Positions 1-8,787 of a stretch of DNA of 37,330 bases are shown in pieces (within the stretch, counting starts at the first letter, position 1; every line of letters begins with the position of its first letter). The notes under the pieces are model-generated. The model saw only the letters and a list, made by a program, of their open reading frames with translations, made no database searches and was not told the origin of the DNA. Location of the stretch: NCBI GenBank assembly GCA_015207195.1, contig JADEXJ010000050.1, forward strand, positions 1 through 37,330, given 5' to 3'. Both the position numbers and the translations under genes were made by a program. This DNA comes from Pleurocapsales cyanobacterium LEGE 10410 (GTDB lineage: Bacteria > Cyanobacteriota > Cyanobacteriia > Cyanobacteriales > Xenococcaceae).

Positions 1-86
1 CGATAAGGCACTGAGCTTGCTTTCTGTAATTCCCCTAATGTTTCTTCTTCCAAGCAACTTAGTTTTACTCTTAGTGGTGCAGGCAT
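1..86 (-). mobile_element. IS630-type transposase, N-terminal fragment cut by the window edge
   Basis: Reading the minus strand from the ATG at 86 gives an open frame that runs off the window. It begins MPAPLRVKLSCLEEE and continues TLGELQKASSVPY. This start, a short basic/hydrophobic strand followed by an acidic helix leading into a helix-turn-helix, resembles the N terminus of IS630/Tc1-mariner transposases in cyanobacteria. Only about 28 residues are visible, so the catalytic DDE domain and whether the gene is intact cannot be judged. It lies just downstream of the broken toxin remnant, and the element probably caused or followed the loss of that toxin's 3' end. The family is recognised by eye from the N terminus only. 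Confidence 0.6.
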
Positions 87-109
87 TTTTTACTCATTTT
101 TCAGCTTTT

Positions 110-270
110 CTATCTTATATTTAATTGCAACCGTCTACTTATTTTTTTAAAGTGTAGTGATGGGTGAGATGGATTAATTTTGAGCAATTCATAAGACCCA
201 TCGGCAATTCTTTGTATATCTACGGGTAGAGGTCATAACACTTCCAAAAACGCTGTGTCGTGTAGTGCAT
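110..270 (-). pseudogene. RelE/ParE-like toxin remnant, frameshifted and 3'-truncated
   Basis: The ATG at 270-268 overlaps the antitoxin stop codon by one base, as in a coupled toxin-antitoxin pair. The first frame reads MHYTTQRFWKCYD and then meets a stop at 222-220. Shifting the frame near 231-229 restores a continuous reading, LPVDIQRIADGSYELLKINP then SHPSLHFKKISRR. That is the expected continuation of a RelE-like toxin (strand, helices and the HPSLHFKK motif). A one-base deletion explains the shift. The reading then leaves the family pattern and stops at 112-110, so the C-terminal sheet with the catalytic residues is absent. The IS630-type gene starts 24 bases further on. The toxin is almost certainly dead. 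Confidence 0.75.
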
Positions 271-476
271 CAAATTTCTCGATAATGTCCAGATTCAAAT
301 TCGGTAATAGCCTCTCGTGCAAATTTATCCAACTTTCCCGCTGCAAGATCTCGTTCTAATTGTCGATCCCACTGTTGATAGTCGAGGTCTAAAAACCATT
401 GTTTAAACTGCTCAAACTCGTCTGCCGAAAGGTTCAAAATAGCTGCTTCAATCTGCTCTAAAGTTGACATAATCAT
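270..476 (-). CDS. Antitoxin-like protein of a type II toxin-antitoxin pair (orphaned)
   Basis: A 68-residue acidic protein, mostly helical, beginning MIMSTLEQIEAAILNLSADE. The pattern of 'LEQIEAAILNLSADEFEQFKQWF' and a C-terminal region rich in E, D, A and R resembles small antitoxins that sit directly upstream of RelE-like toxins in cyanobacteria. The stop codon overlaps the ATG of the toxin remnant by one base, which supports translational coupling and the pairing. The protein has no frameshift and looks complete. Either ATG at 476 or ATG at 470 could be the start; neither has a clear Shine-Dalgarno sequence. Because the toxin is broken, this is an orphan antitoxin that may still autoregulate or buffer related toxins elsewhere. 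Confidence 0.65.
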   Translation of the reverse strand: MIMSTLEQIEAAILNLSADEFEQFKQWFLDLDYQQWDRQLERDLAAGKLDKFAREAITEFESGHYREI

Positions 477-514
477 TTACTAAGTAATTACTCGTTCGAT
501 TTTTTATTGTTGAA

Positions 515-676
515 TTAAAACTTTAGCTCGTCTTTCTTACCTATAGGTTTTTTGTTTAACTGTGTATATTCTGAATTAGTTACAAAATTTTCGACAATCC
601 ACTCCTTTGGCGATCGCTCGGCATCATATCCAATTATATTTTCATCTTCTTGTGGTGGTTCAAAAGTTTTTGCCAT
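515..676 (-). CDS. Small hypothetical protein (53 aa)
   Basis: I start this at the ATG at 676 (MAKTFEPPQEDENIIGYDAE). The frame can be extended upstream to 778, but that extension runs into the divergent radical SAM gene and looks like non-coding translation. The protein is charged and hydrophilic, with no membrane segment and no motif I recognise. It contains one in-frame HIP1-type site. It sits between the orphan antitoxin and the divergent radical SAM gene. No Shine-Dalgarno is visible. It could be an accessory gene of the same mobile or toxin-antitoxin patch. Function unknown, and its reality is only moderately supported. Confidence 0.45.
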   Translation of the reverse strand: MAKTFEPPQEDENIIGYDAERSPKEWIVENFVTNSEYTQLNKKPIGKKDELKF

Positions 677-744
677 TTGTTCGACAATTATTAGATATAT
701 TAAATATCTATGGTAATTGCCTAGTAGATTAGGAGATTTCAGTT

Positions 745-3315
745 TTGACCTCGATCGCCAACAACCCCATCGATTCAACTATAGCCAAGCCAGCGAGATA
801 TCTAGGTAACGAACTTGGTGCGGTACATAAACCCTGGACATCAGCCGAGGTGCGTTGGGTGCTGACTTATCCTGAAGTCTATGAAGTGGGGGCATCTAAC
901 TTGGGTCATATTATTCTCTACAACATTATTAATGCCCAACCGCAACAGCTATGCGATCGCACCTATCTCCCCGCCCCCGACTTGTCGGCAAAATTAAGAG
1001 CAACCAATACACCGTTGTTTGCCTTAGAGTCTAAGCGATCGCTACAAGATTTTGATATTTTAGGCTTTAGTCTCAGCTACGAACTTGGGGCGACCAATAT
1101 TTTAGAAATGCTCGATCTGGCGCAGATTCCCCTCACCTGGCAAGAAAGAGATGCGGGAGATCCGTTGATTTTTGCAGGGGGACAAACCGCTACTTCCAAC
1201 CCCGAACCCTATGCAGATTTCTTTGACTTTATCGCTTTGGGTGATGGAGAAGAATTATTGCCCGAAATTGGCTTAGTAATTAAGGAAGGAAAAGCAGCAG
1301 GGCTGAGTAAACAAGAGCTGTTGTTAGATTTAGCCCAAGTTCCTGGGGTATACGTCCCCAGGTTCTATGAAATGGCGGAAGATGGTTCGGTTCATCGAAT
1401 TACTCCCGAAGTGCCAAAACGGGTGTTGCGTCGGGTAGCTACGCCCATTCCTGCCTATTCCATTGGCTTGGTTCCCTATGTCGAAACCGTACACGATCGC
1501 CTTACTGTAGAAATCAGACGGGGTTGCACTCGCGGTTGTCGTTTTTGTCAGCCAGGGATGTTAACTCGCCCCGCCACCGATGTCGAACCAGAAAAAGTAG
1601 TAGATGCGATCGAAAAAGGCATGCGGGCTACGGGCTACAATGAGTTTTCCCTGTTGTCCCTTAGCTGTTCGGACTATTTAGCTTTACCAGCGGTGGGGAT
1701 GGAGATTAAAAACCGCTTGCAAGAGGAAAATATCTCTCTATCTCTCCCCAGTCAAAGGGTAGATCGCTTTGATGACAACATTGCCGATATTATTGGTGGC
1801 TTGCGCAAGTCGGGGTTAACCTTTGCCCCCGAAGCTGGTACGCAGCGGATGCGGGATGTGGTAAATAAGGGACTTACCAACGAGGAGTTACTGCGGGGTA
1901 TCCAAACTGCGGTTGCCCGTGGCTGGAGTAAGGTCAAACTCTACTTTATGATCGGCTTACCAGGAGAAACCGACGTTGACGTAATTGGTATTGTCGATAC
2001 AGTACGCTGGTTGCGTCGCGAATGCAGTCAGCTTAGTAAGAAACGTCTTAACTTTAATATCACCATCTCTAACTTTACCCCCAAGCCCCATACGCCCTTC
2101 CAGTGGCATTCCGTATCGACTAGTGAGTTTCTACGTAAACAAGAGTTACTCAAGGAAGAATTTCGTCGCGTCAGGGGAGTTAAGGTTAACTATACCGATG
2201 TTCGTATTTCAGCAATGGAAGATTTTGTTGGTAGGGGCGATCGCCGTCTGTCCGCGGTAGTCAAACGGGCTTGGGAATTGGGCGCGGGAATGGATTCCTG
2301 GTGGGAAAATTTAGATAAAGCCTATAGTGCTTGGGAAAGAGCGATCGCCGAAGCGGATCTAACTTGGAAGTATCGCCAGGTGGAAAACGGTGAATGGAAC
2401 ATCTTTCAAAGTGACAATACGGCAATGGAAGATGCTACCGACGCACCCTTACCTTGGGATCATATTAATACAGGTATCGATAAACAATGGCTCAAAGAAG
2501 ACCTCCAACGGGCTTTGGATGCTGCTACCGTACCCGACTGTGCCTTTGAAGGTTGTTCTCACTGTGGTGTCTGCGGAACAGACTTCGGACACAACATCGT
2601 GGTTAAACCTCCTGAAATACCCAAGTTTGAGGGACACTTTAAACCCAATCAAAATAAAGAACAGAAAATCAGAATGTGGTTTGGTAAAGTCGGTGAAATG
2701 AGCTTGATCAGTCACCTGGATCTGGTTCGTCTATTTGATCGCGCTATTCGTCGGGCTGCCTTACCGATCTCCTTTACGGGAGGATATCACCCAGGACCAA
2801 AAATTGCGATCGCCAACGCCCTGTCTTTAGGTATTACCAGCAATGGGGAAATTGTCGATTTTGAACTGACTGAAGAAATAGATGTGGAAGAATTTCGTAC
2901 CAGATTAGCTGCCCAGTTACCAGAGAACATTCCGATCTATCAGGTAGAAGACATCGATCTCAAATCTCTCAATGCCAGCCGTTTGATGGATAAGGCAGAA
3001 TATCTAATTACCGTACAGGTAGATAATAACCCTACTTGGCAACAGTGGATCGATGAGATTAATCATAGTCAGGAAATACTCTGGGAGAAGTTTACCAAAT
3101 CTGGTAAGAAACAGGAAATTAACTTGTGCGATCGCCTGTTCGCTCTCTCTTTGGAATCTATTGAAGGCAACAAAGCAGTGATTCGCTTTACTGGTAGCTG
3201 TCGTAACGACGGGACAAACTTATCGCCAGATAACCTGATTTATATGTTGGAGAAGGTAGCAAATACTGAGTTTCAATTACTTCAGGTACATCGTCAGCAA
3301 TTGATTCTGAATTAA
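745..3315 (+). CDS. TIGR03960-type B12-binding-domain radical SAM protein with C-terminal TIGR03936/DUF2344 domain
   Basis: An 856-residue protein. The N-terminal half carries a B12-binding-like Rossmann region (about residues 40-200). The radical SAM core follows, with the cluster motif CTRGCRFC at Cys261, Cys265 and Cys268 for a 4Fe-4S cluster that cleaves S-adenosylmethionine. Further on is a cysteine-rich linker, CAFEGCSHCGVCG, which may hold a second metal site. The C-terminal 200 residues, starting near IRMWFGKVGEMSLISHLDLV, match the DUF2344/TIGR03936 domain. The fusion of both parts is typical of cyanobacteria and many other bacteria. The substrate is not known; in other bacteria the family often neighbours ribonuclease E/G and ribosomal-protein L21 genes, but not here. 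The start is TTG at 745, chosen because AGGAG at 731-735 lies nine bases upstream. Confidence 0.88.
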   Translation: MTSIANNPIDSTIAKPARYLGNELGAVHKPWTSAEVRWVLTYPEVYEVGASNLGHIILYNIINAQPQQLCDRTYLPAPDLSAKLRATNTPLFALESKRSLQDFDILGFSLSYELGATNILEMLDLAQIPLTWQERDAGDPLIFAGGQTATSNPEPYADFFDFIALGDGEELLPEIGLVIKEGKAAGLSKQELLLDLAQVPGVYVPRFYEMAEDGSVHRITPEVPKRVLRRVATPIPAYSIGLVPYVETVHDRLTVEIRRGCTRGCRFCQPGMLTRPATDVEPEKVVDAIEKGMRATGYNEFSLLSLSCSDYLALPAVGMEIKNRLQEENISLSLPSQRVDRFDDNIADIIGGLRKSGLTFAPEAGTQRMRDVVNKGLTNEELLRGIQTAVARGWSKVKLYFMIGLPGETDVDVIGIVDTVRWLRRECSQLSKKRLNFNITISNFTPKPHTPFQWHSVSTSEFLRKQELLKEEFRRVRGVKVNYTDVRISAMEDFVGRGDRRLSAVVKRAWELGAGMDSWWENLDKAYSAWERAIAEADLTWKYRQVENGEWNIFQSDNTAMEDATDAPLPWDHINTGIDKQWLKEDLQRALDAATVPDCAFEGCSHCGVCGTDFGHNIVVKPPEIPKFEGHFKPNQNKEQKIRMWFGKVGEMSLISHLDLVRLFDRAIRRAALPISFTGGYHPGPKIAIANALSLGITSNGEIVDFELTEEIDVEEFRTRLAAQLPENIPIYQVEDIDLKSLNASRLMDKAEYLITVQVDNNPTWQQWIDEINHSQEILWEKFTKSGKKQEINLCDRLFALSLESIEGNKAVIRFTGSCRNDGTNLSPDNLIYMLEKVANTEFQLLQVHRQQLILN

Positions 3316-3327
3316 CCTGTATGGATA

Positions 3328-3449
3328 GGTAAGTAGGTGGGGGAGATGGGGAGTCCTAAAGGATACTGCGACGCGAAGCTAGTCCTTTAGGGCTTCGCAT
3401 ATTGGGGAGATGTTTGGGTGTGATAAATCATTGTGCCTACCTACTTACC
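3328..3449. repeat. 122-bp palindromic element with internal competing hairpins
   Basis: An 11-bp perfect inverted repeat (GGTAAGTAGGT at 3328-3338 and its complement at 3439-3449) flanks the element. Inside are two interleaved inverted repeats. CCTAAAGGA at 3355-3363 pairs with 3383-3391, and GCGAAGC at 3373-3379 pairs with 3392-3398. Because the order is A-B-A'-B' with no bases between A' and B', the two hairpins cannot both form. The block starts 13 bases after the radical SAM stop codon, so it could act on transcript 3' ends, but there is no T-run. It looks like a dispersed repeat or a small non-autonomous mobile element. Confidence 0.6.
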
Positions 3450-3630
3450 AAATCAATTGTTAAGTATTTAGTCGGAAATTACAAAGCGTTTCAAAGTAAT
3501 CAATAATCATCTAAACTTGTTAAACTGGTCATTACCTTGCTAAGTTTCTTCTCCAATCAACTATTTGAGTATATAAGTGGAGAGGGAACCACTTCGTGTT
3601 TTTAGTCGAAGACAAGAAAACTGAATTGGC

Positions 3631-3748
3631 GTTGCACAGAAAAAAACAATGGCGGTTTATGTGGTAGCGCGATGACTCAGTGAACAATGAGGACAGCTGG
3701 CTGTCCGTTATGAGATGAAGTTACCCATCATCAATTCGATTGTGCAAT
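3631..3748 (+). ncRNA. Possible structured leader RNA upstream of the helicase gene
   Basis: A terminal stem can form between TTGCACA (3632-3638) and TGTGCAA (3741-3747), extended by one G-U pair on each side. Enclosed are a perfect 6-bp hairpin, GGACAG-CTGG-CTGTCC (3691-3706), and a weaker GATGA/TCATC hairpin (3714-3718 with 3728-3732). The block ends 55 bases before the helicase ATG. I do not recognise it as any known riboswitch, 6S RNA or SRP RNA. The strand is assigned only because it lies in the helicase leader. The whole gap 3450-3803 has no convincing open frame. Low confidence. Confidence 0.25.
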
Positions 3749-3803
3749 ATTGCTGAATTTTATATTTTCAGTCTTTGGTTGCTAATTTTTAATCAAAACA
3801 ATT

Positions 3804-6800
3804 ATGTCAATCATTCACGGTAGTTGGATCGTCAATTCGAGACAAGATTACTTCTTTGTCTGGGGAGAAGCTTGGCGTTCTTTGGTTAATGAAACCTTTA
3901 CGCTAAACAAATCGGGGGATTTTATTCATCCGTTTAATTTGTCGCGTCCAGAATTACTAGATTTGTTTCAAAGCCATGAACTAGACGTTGCCAGTTTGTT
4001 AAACGCAAGTAAATGGCAAACTCAATTGGTAGGGATGCCCACTATTGTTAGCGGTACGGAAGAAGCAAAAAAAGTACAGCCAGTTTTTGCTGGCAAGACA
4101 ATTGAAGGAGAGTCAAAATTAGACCTTTATCTTTGGGAAGTGCAGGGATTTCGCTTAACTGCCAACGAAACTATCAACTTATTGCAGGTTTTATCTCTTA
4201 GTTCCCTACAGGCAAAAACTCAATATTTGGCGGGAGATCTAAGATTTTGGTCGCATATTTACCGTTGGGCATTAGATCTGATTGTTAGACAAAAGTTTTT
4301 GCCAGGAATCGAACAGCAAGGAGGGAAAAAACCTATTTATAGGAGTATTTGGCAACCCTTGATTGATAGCGAAGTCGATCGCGTGCGATTGGCTAAATTT
4401 ACTCAAGCTGTCCCCGAAGCTTGTTTGGCTTATCTCGATGCAGAGGAATCAGAAGCAGACACTACCGATGAAGAATTACTATTGCGATCGCTCTCCATGA
4501 TTGTCGATGCGCGGTTACGTACCTGGATCGATCGGAGTGACTACATTTCCAAAGATCTGATCGTCGATCCTTGGTTGCGATCGCTCGGTTCATCTCCCGA
4601 ATTAAAAGCCGATCTTAGAAGTATCAATCGTTTAAACAATGCTTTATATAATTGGACGTTACCTATTAGCGAATATGTAGTCAATCGCCTGGGTGATTTT
4701 GGTTCAAATCGCTATCGAGTATGTTTTGCTCTCACGCCACCAGTAAATACAGAAGATGGCGAACAAAGTGATTGGTGGTTAAATTATTATCTCCAGGCTT
4801 TAGACGATCCTAATTTTGTGGTCGATGCAGCAACTGTATGGCGATGTGGTGCGGAGTTCTTAAACATTGGCGAACGTACCATTGAAAACCCCCAGGAAAC
4901 CTTGTTAAAGGGATTGGGGCTAGCCACCCGTATCTATGAGCCAATCAAAGCGAGCTTAGAAGAGGGTCAACCAATCAATTGTTCCCTCGATCCGATTCAA
5001 GTTTATCAATTCATTCGGGCGACCGTCTGGCAGCTACAGGACAATGGTTTGGGGGTAATCGTTCCTCCTGGTTTGACTCCAGGCAACAGCGAACAAAGAT
5101 TGGGTATCAAAATGACCGCTAGCGTACCGCAAAAGAAAGGCGATCGCTTGAGTCTGCAAAGTATGCTGAAGTATAAATTAGAAATTGCCGTGGGCGATCG
5201 TACCGTTTCTAAACGAGACTTTAAAAAGCTGCTAGCGCAAAAGTCTCCCATCGTAGAAATAGACGGACAGTGGATTGCTCTACAACCTGCCGATGTTAAG
5301 GCTGCCCAGGCAGTATTAGATAAGTCTAATGAACAGTTAAATCTATCGGTTGAGGATGCCCTGCGTTTATCTACAGGGGACACTAAAACTCTAGCTAAAC
5401 TACCCGTAGTCAAGTTTGAACCCACGGGGGTTTTGGCAGGATTGCTCGATAACTTGTCAGATGATAAATCTGTCGAACCCGTCAAGAAGATCAAAGGCTT
5501 TGAAGGTAAATTGCGCCCCTATCAGGCAAAAGGTGTGGGCTGGCTATCATTCTTAGAAACTTGGGGATTGGGTGCTTGTCTGGCGGATGATATGGGTTTG
5601 GGAAAAACAATCCAGCTGATTGCCTTTTTACTCAATCTCCAACAGCAAGATCTGTTAACTAAGCCTACGCTACTAGTTTGTCCTACTTCGGTAATCAACA
5701 ACTGGGAACGGGAAGTTAGAAAATTTGCTCCCAAGTTAAATACCCTAATTCATCACGGAGATAAACGAGAACAGGGTAAATCCTTTGTCAAACAAGTACA
5801 GCATCAGCAGCTAGTAATTACTAGCTATTCTCTAGTTTATCGAGATCTTAAAACCCTATCGGGTATTGAATGGCAGGGAATAGTTTTAGACGAAGCACAA
5901 AATATCAAGAATCCCTCAGCAAAACAATCTCAAGCAGTAAGGGAAATTCCCGCAGGATTTCGGATTGCCCTAACGGGTACTCCTGTAGAAAACCGCCTCA
6001 CAGAATTGTGGTCGATTCTAGACTTTCTCAATCCTGGCTTTTTGGGCAATCGCAACTTTTTCCAAAAAAGATTTGCTGCACCGATTGAAAAATATGGCGA
6101 TCGCGAATCTCTCAATATTTTGCGTTCTCTTACCCAGCCGTTTATTTTACGGCGATTGAAAACCGATAAAAACATTATTCAAGACTTGCCTGAGAAACAG
6201 GAAATGAACGTTTTCTGTGGTCTTTCCGCCGAACAGGCAGAACTATATCAACAGTTAGTAGATAATTCCCTAGAAGAAATTGAAGATTCTGAAGGTATTA
6301 AACGCCGTGGCTTGATTTTAACCCTCTTGCTACGTCTTAAACAGCTTTGCAACCATCCCGAACTAATTGAAAACGGTAAGCCGAAAAAATCGGAGATAAT
6401 TACGGATCACTTTGGCGATCGCTCTGGCAAACTACTCCGTTTGGAAGCAATGTTGGAAGAGACTATTGATGAGGGCGATCGTTCTCTAATCTTCACTCAG
6501 TTTTCCGAATGGGGTAAGATACTCAAACCCTATTTGGAAGCCAAGTTAAACGAGGAGGTCATATTTTTGTACGGTGCAACCCGCCGTGAAGCCAGACAGG
6601 AAATGGTAGATCGTTTCCAAAATGAACCTAATGGTCCCAAAATATTCATTTTGTCTCTCAAAGCTGGGGGAACAGGACTCAATCTAACCAGAGCAAATCA
6701 TGTTTTCCATGTCGATCGCTGGTGGAATCCTGCGGTAGAAAATCAGGCAACAGATCGGGCATTTCGGATCGGACAAAAACGCAACGTTCAGGTACACAAG

Positions 6801-6968
6801 TTTGTCTGCACTGGTACGTTGGAAGAACGAATCAACGACATTATTGAAAGTAAGAAAGAACTAGCCGAACAAACAGTTAATGCTGGGGAACAATGGTTAA
6901 CAGATTTAGATACTGGTAGCTTACGTAATCTCCTGTTATTAGATCGGGATGCGATTATTGATGAATAG
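3804..6968 (+). CDS. SNF2-family DEAD/DEAH-box helicase-like ATPase with DUF3670 N-terminal region
   Basis: A 1054-residue bacterial SNF2 protein. The N-terminal 550 residues match the SNF2-associated region (DUF3670) that precedes the motor in bacterial members. The motor starts near residue 570. Motif I is DDMGLGKTIQ with Lys601, motif II is DEAQ at 696-699, motif III is ALTGTPVEN, and motif VI is QATDRAFRIGQ starting at residue 981. All core motifs are intact, so it should be an ATP-dependent DNA translocase acting on protein-DNA or polymerase-DNA complexes in the cytoplasm. The exact substrate is unknown. The ATG at 3804 has no obvious Shine-Dalgarno. The gene stands alone between two palindromic elements, converging on lipA. 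The protein carries no visible zinc finger or nuclease domain that would tie it to a defence system. Confidence 0.9.
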   Translation: MSIIHGSWIVNSRQDYFFVWGEAWRSLVNETFTLNKSGDFIHPFNLSRPELLDLFQSHELDVASLLNASKWQTQLVGMPTIVSGTEEAKKVQPVFAGKTIEGESKLDLYLWEVQGFRLTANETINLLQVLSLSSLQAKTQYLAGDLRFWSHIYRWALDLIVRQKFLPGIEQQGGKKPIYRSIWQPLIDSEVDRVRLAKFTQAVPEACLAYLDAEESEADTTDEELLLRSLSMIVDARLRTWIDRSDYISKDLIVDPWLRSLGSSPELKADLRSINRLNNALYNWTLPISEYVVNRLGDFGSNRYRVCFALTPPVNTEDGEQSDWWLNYYLQALDDPNFVVDAATVWRCGAEFLNIGERTIENPQETLLKGLGLATRIYEPIKASLEEGQPINCSLDPIQVYQFIRATVWQLQDNGLGVIVPPGLTPGNSEQRLGIKMTASVPQKKGDRLSLQSMLKYKLEIAVGDRTVSKRDFKKLLAQKSPIVEIDGQWIALQPADVKAAQAVLDKSNEQLNLSVEDALRLSTGDTKTLAKLPVVKFEPTGVLAGLLDNLSDDKSVEPVKKIKGFEGKLRPYQAKGVGWLSFLETWGLGACLADDMGLGKTIQLIAFLLNLQQQDLLTKPTLLVCPTSVINNWEREVRKFAPKLNTLIHHGDKREQGKSFVKQVQHQQLVITSYSLVYRDLKTLSGIEWQGIVLDEAQNIKNPSAKQSQAVREIPAGFRIALTGTPVENRLTELWSILDFLNPGFLGNRNFFQKRFAAPIEKYGDRESLNILRSLTQPFILRRLKTDKNIIQDLPEKQEMNVFCGLSAEQAELYQQLVDNSLEEIEDSEGIKRRGLILTLLLRLKQLCNHPELIENGKPKKSEIITDHFGDRSGKLLRLEAMLEETIDEGDRSLIFTQFSEWGKILKPYLEAKLNEEVIFLYGATRREARQEMVDRFQNEPNGPKIFILSLKAGGTGLNLTRANHVFHVDRWWNPAVENQATDRAFRIGQKRNVQVHKFVCTGTLEERINDIIESKKELAEQTVNAGEQWLTDLDTGSLRNLLLLDRDAIIDE

Positions 6969-7003
6969 GGCTAAATAGTGATTTATCCTTACAGAGATTT
7001 AAT

Positions 7004-7125
7004 TTATAGTCATTCCAAAAAGAAACCAGAGAGGTATGAGTCACCGAGATTGAATTAGCTTTAACCCTACTAACCACTAACCACAAGCTAGTCAACCATA
7101 AGGAAATTAATTGGAATGACTATAA
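7004..7125. mobile_element. MITE-like element with 15-bp perfect inverted repeats
   Basis: TTATAGTCATTCCAA at 7004-7018 is exactly complementary to TTGGAATGACTATAA at 7111-7125, with 92 bases between. The ends begin with TA, as expected for insertion by an IS630/Tc1-mariner transposase at TA targets. The interior has no open frame. It sits between the convergent 3' ends of the helicase gene and lipA, an insertion-tolerant position. The 92-base spacer makes it a poor terminator, so a non-autonomous transposable element is the better reading. The mobilising transposase is inferred, not shown. Confidence 0.7.
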
Positions 7126-7131
7126 CTTCAA

Positions 7132-8043
7132 TCAATCTTCCCCTGCATGATATGAACTTCTAACCAAAGGACCAGAACGAACATGAGAGAATCCTAGATC
7201 TCTAGCAATGTGTCCTAAATGGTCAAATTCTTGGGGTGTCCAGTATTTTTGTACTGGCAGATGAGCTAAGGAAGGACGCATATATTGACCCAGAGTCAGG
7301 CGATCGCAGCCAATTGCCCTCAAATCTTCTAAGGTTTGAATAATCTCCGCTTCCGTCTCCCCTAAACCCAACATCAAGCCTGATTTGGTAGGAATAGTCG
7401 GGTCTAGCTCTTTGACCAAACCCAGGACATTCAGCGAGCGATCGTATTTTGCTCCTCGTCTCACTGGTGCCTGTAAGCGTCGAACAGTTTCCAAATTATG
7501 ATTGTAGCAAGCAGGTTTAGCTGTCACTACCGTAGCCACCCTCTCTCGTTGACTAACTTCAGCATTTTTTCCACTCCAGAAATCGGGAGTTAGAACTTCG
7601 ATTTTGGTTTGAGGATTTGCTCTGCGAACCGCATTCATTACCCTAACAAACCATGCTGCACCGCCATCATCTAGATCGTCTCTAGCTACGGAAGTCAGCA
7701 CGACATAGCGCAAGCCTAACAAGCTAACTGCATCAGCGACTTTCTGTGGTTCATCTGGATCTAAAGATGCTGGCGCGTGACCTTTTTCTACCTGACAAAA
7801 AGCACAGGCACGAGTGCAGGTTTGTCCCATCAGTAAAAAAGTTGCCGTCTGATTGGCATAACACTCTCCTCGATTAGGACATCTTCCTTCTTCGCAGATG
7901 GTATGAATATTTCTTTGTTTAATAATTCGCTGTACGGTAGACAACTCGCTAGCTTTGCCAAGAGGACGCTTCAACCAAGATGGTAAAGAAGTGACTTCGG
8001 TACGCCAGCTATTTTTGATGGAGGAAGTTTTAGGTTGATTCAT
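7132..8043 (-). CDS. lipA: Lipoyl synthase
   Basis: A 303-residue radical SAM enzyme that inserts two sulfurs into protein-bound octanoyl groups to make the lipoyl cofactor of pyruvate dehydrogenase and the glycine cleavage system. Both iron-sulfur motifs are present. The auxiliary cluster motif [12 protein letters not shown] has Cys50, Cys55 and Cys61. The SAM cluster motif CTRACAFC has Cys76, Cys80 and Cys83. The C-terminal RSSYHA segment supplies the conserved serine that ligates the auxiliary cluster. Length is normal for the family. It is monocistronic here, convergent with the helicase gene and divergent from the response regulator. Cyanobacteria often carry two lipA paralogues, and which one this is cannot be told from the window. 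Confidence 0.95.
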   Translation of the reverse strand: MNQPKTSSIKNSWRTEVTSLPSWLKRPLGKASELSTVQRIIKQRNIHTICEEGRCPNRGECYANQTATFLLMGQTCTRACAFCQVEKGHAPASLDPDEPQKVADAVSLLGLRYVVLTSVARDDLDDGGAAWFVRVMNAVRRANPQTKIEVLTPDFWSGKNAEVSQRERVATVVTAKPACYNHNLETVRRLQAPVRRGAKYDRSLNVLGLVKELDPTIPTKSGLMLGLGETEAEIIQTLEDLRAIGCDRLTLGQYMRPSLAHLPVQKYWTPQEFDHLGHIARDLGFSHVRSGPLVRSSYHAGED

Positions 8044-8217
8044 AGTGCCTGATTGTCAGCAACATTATTTAAATAGAATACAAAAATAATTCCCATTTGA
8101 TTTTTTTTCCTGTTATTTTAGTAATTTAAAAGGGAACTCTAAGCCTGTAAACCAAAACTAGCTGTCAAAACCAGTCTAGAGATCGGGCATAAGAAGTTAG
8201 TTGTTCAGGAGTAAATT

Positions 8218-8787
8218 GTGCCAACCCACAAAGTTCTAGTTATTGACGATAGTAAAGTCATTAGAATGCGAGTTAAAGATATGTTGCCAGAGGGCAACTT
8301 TGATATCATTGAAGCCAAAGACGGTGTTGAAGGATTTAATTTGATTAGAACAGAAAATCCTAATTTAATTATGCTAGATTTTCTGCTGCCAAAAATGAGT
8401 GGCTGGGAAGTATATCAGGAAATTCAGAAACAGCAAAAATATCGTTCAATTCCTTTGGTATTGATGTCTGGACGAAAAGAAGAAGTTACAGATAAGTTAA
8501 CCGAACCTTTCGAGTATTTTTCCTTTGTAGAAAAGCCTTTTGATCGCGAACAGCTAGTAGATGCAATTCGGGATGCCATGATGAAGGCTAAGAAACAGCC
8601 TCAAAGTGCGGTAAGTCCTGATTTATCCAGCTCAACCGCAAACGCTGATAATTCTGATATTGCTGCTTTGACTACTGAAATTGCTACCCTCAAGCTCAAG
8701 GTGTCTAAATTAGAACGAGAATCCGAACAGTTGAAAAGGCAGTTTAATCAGCTAGTTGGCTTTATCAAACAAAAGCTTAGACAATAA
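8218..8787 (+). CDS. Single-domain response regulator with C-terminal coiled coil
   Basis: A 189-residue protein with a CheY-type receiver domain in residues 4-125. Asp10 and Asp11 form the acidic pocket, Asp54 is the phosphoacceptor, Ser84 and Lys106 (EKPF) complete the active site. A polar linker rich in S, A and N follows (about 127-147). Residues 150-186 form a heptad-like helix (TTEIATLKLKVSKLERESEQ), probably a dimerising coiled coil. There is no DNA-binding or enzymatic output domain, so it probably signals by protein contact. The GTG start at 8218 is supported by AGGAG at 8207-8211, six bases upstream. No histidine kinase lies nearby, so the partner is unknown. Confidence 0.88.
   Translation: MPTHKVLVIDDSKVIRMRVKDMLPEGNFDIIEAKDGVEGFNLIRTENPNLIMLDFLLPKMSGWEVYQEIQKQQKYRSIPLVLMSGRKEEVTDKLTEPFEYFSFVEKPFDREQLVDAIRDAMMKAKKQPQSAVSPDLSSSTANADNSDIAALTTEIATLKLKVSKLERESEQLKRQFNQLVGFIKQKLRQ

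Noticed and set aside
3355-3398. H-type pseudoknot from the interleaved inverted repeats
   Set aside because: There are no bases to span the 9-bp first stem between A' and B', so the two stems must be alternatives.
3662-3720. Very short leader peptide (ATG at 3649, eight codons) before the helicase gene
   Set aside because: Too short and without a ribosome-binding site or a run of regulatory codons.
5006-5494. 162-codon frame on the minus strand inside the helicase gene
   Set aside because: Opposite-strand shadow of a gene with intact motifs.
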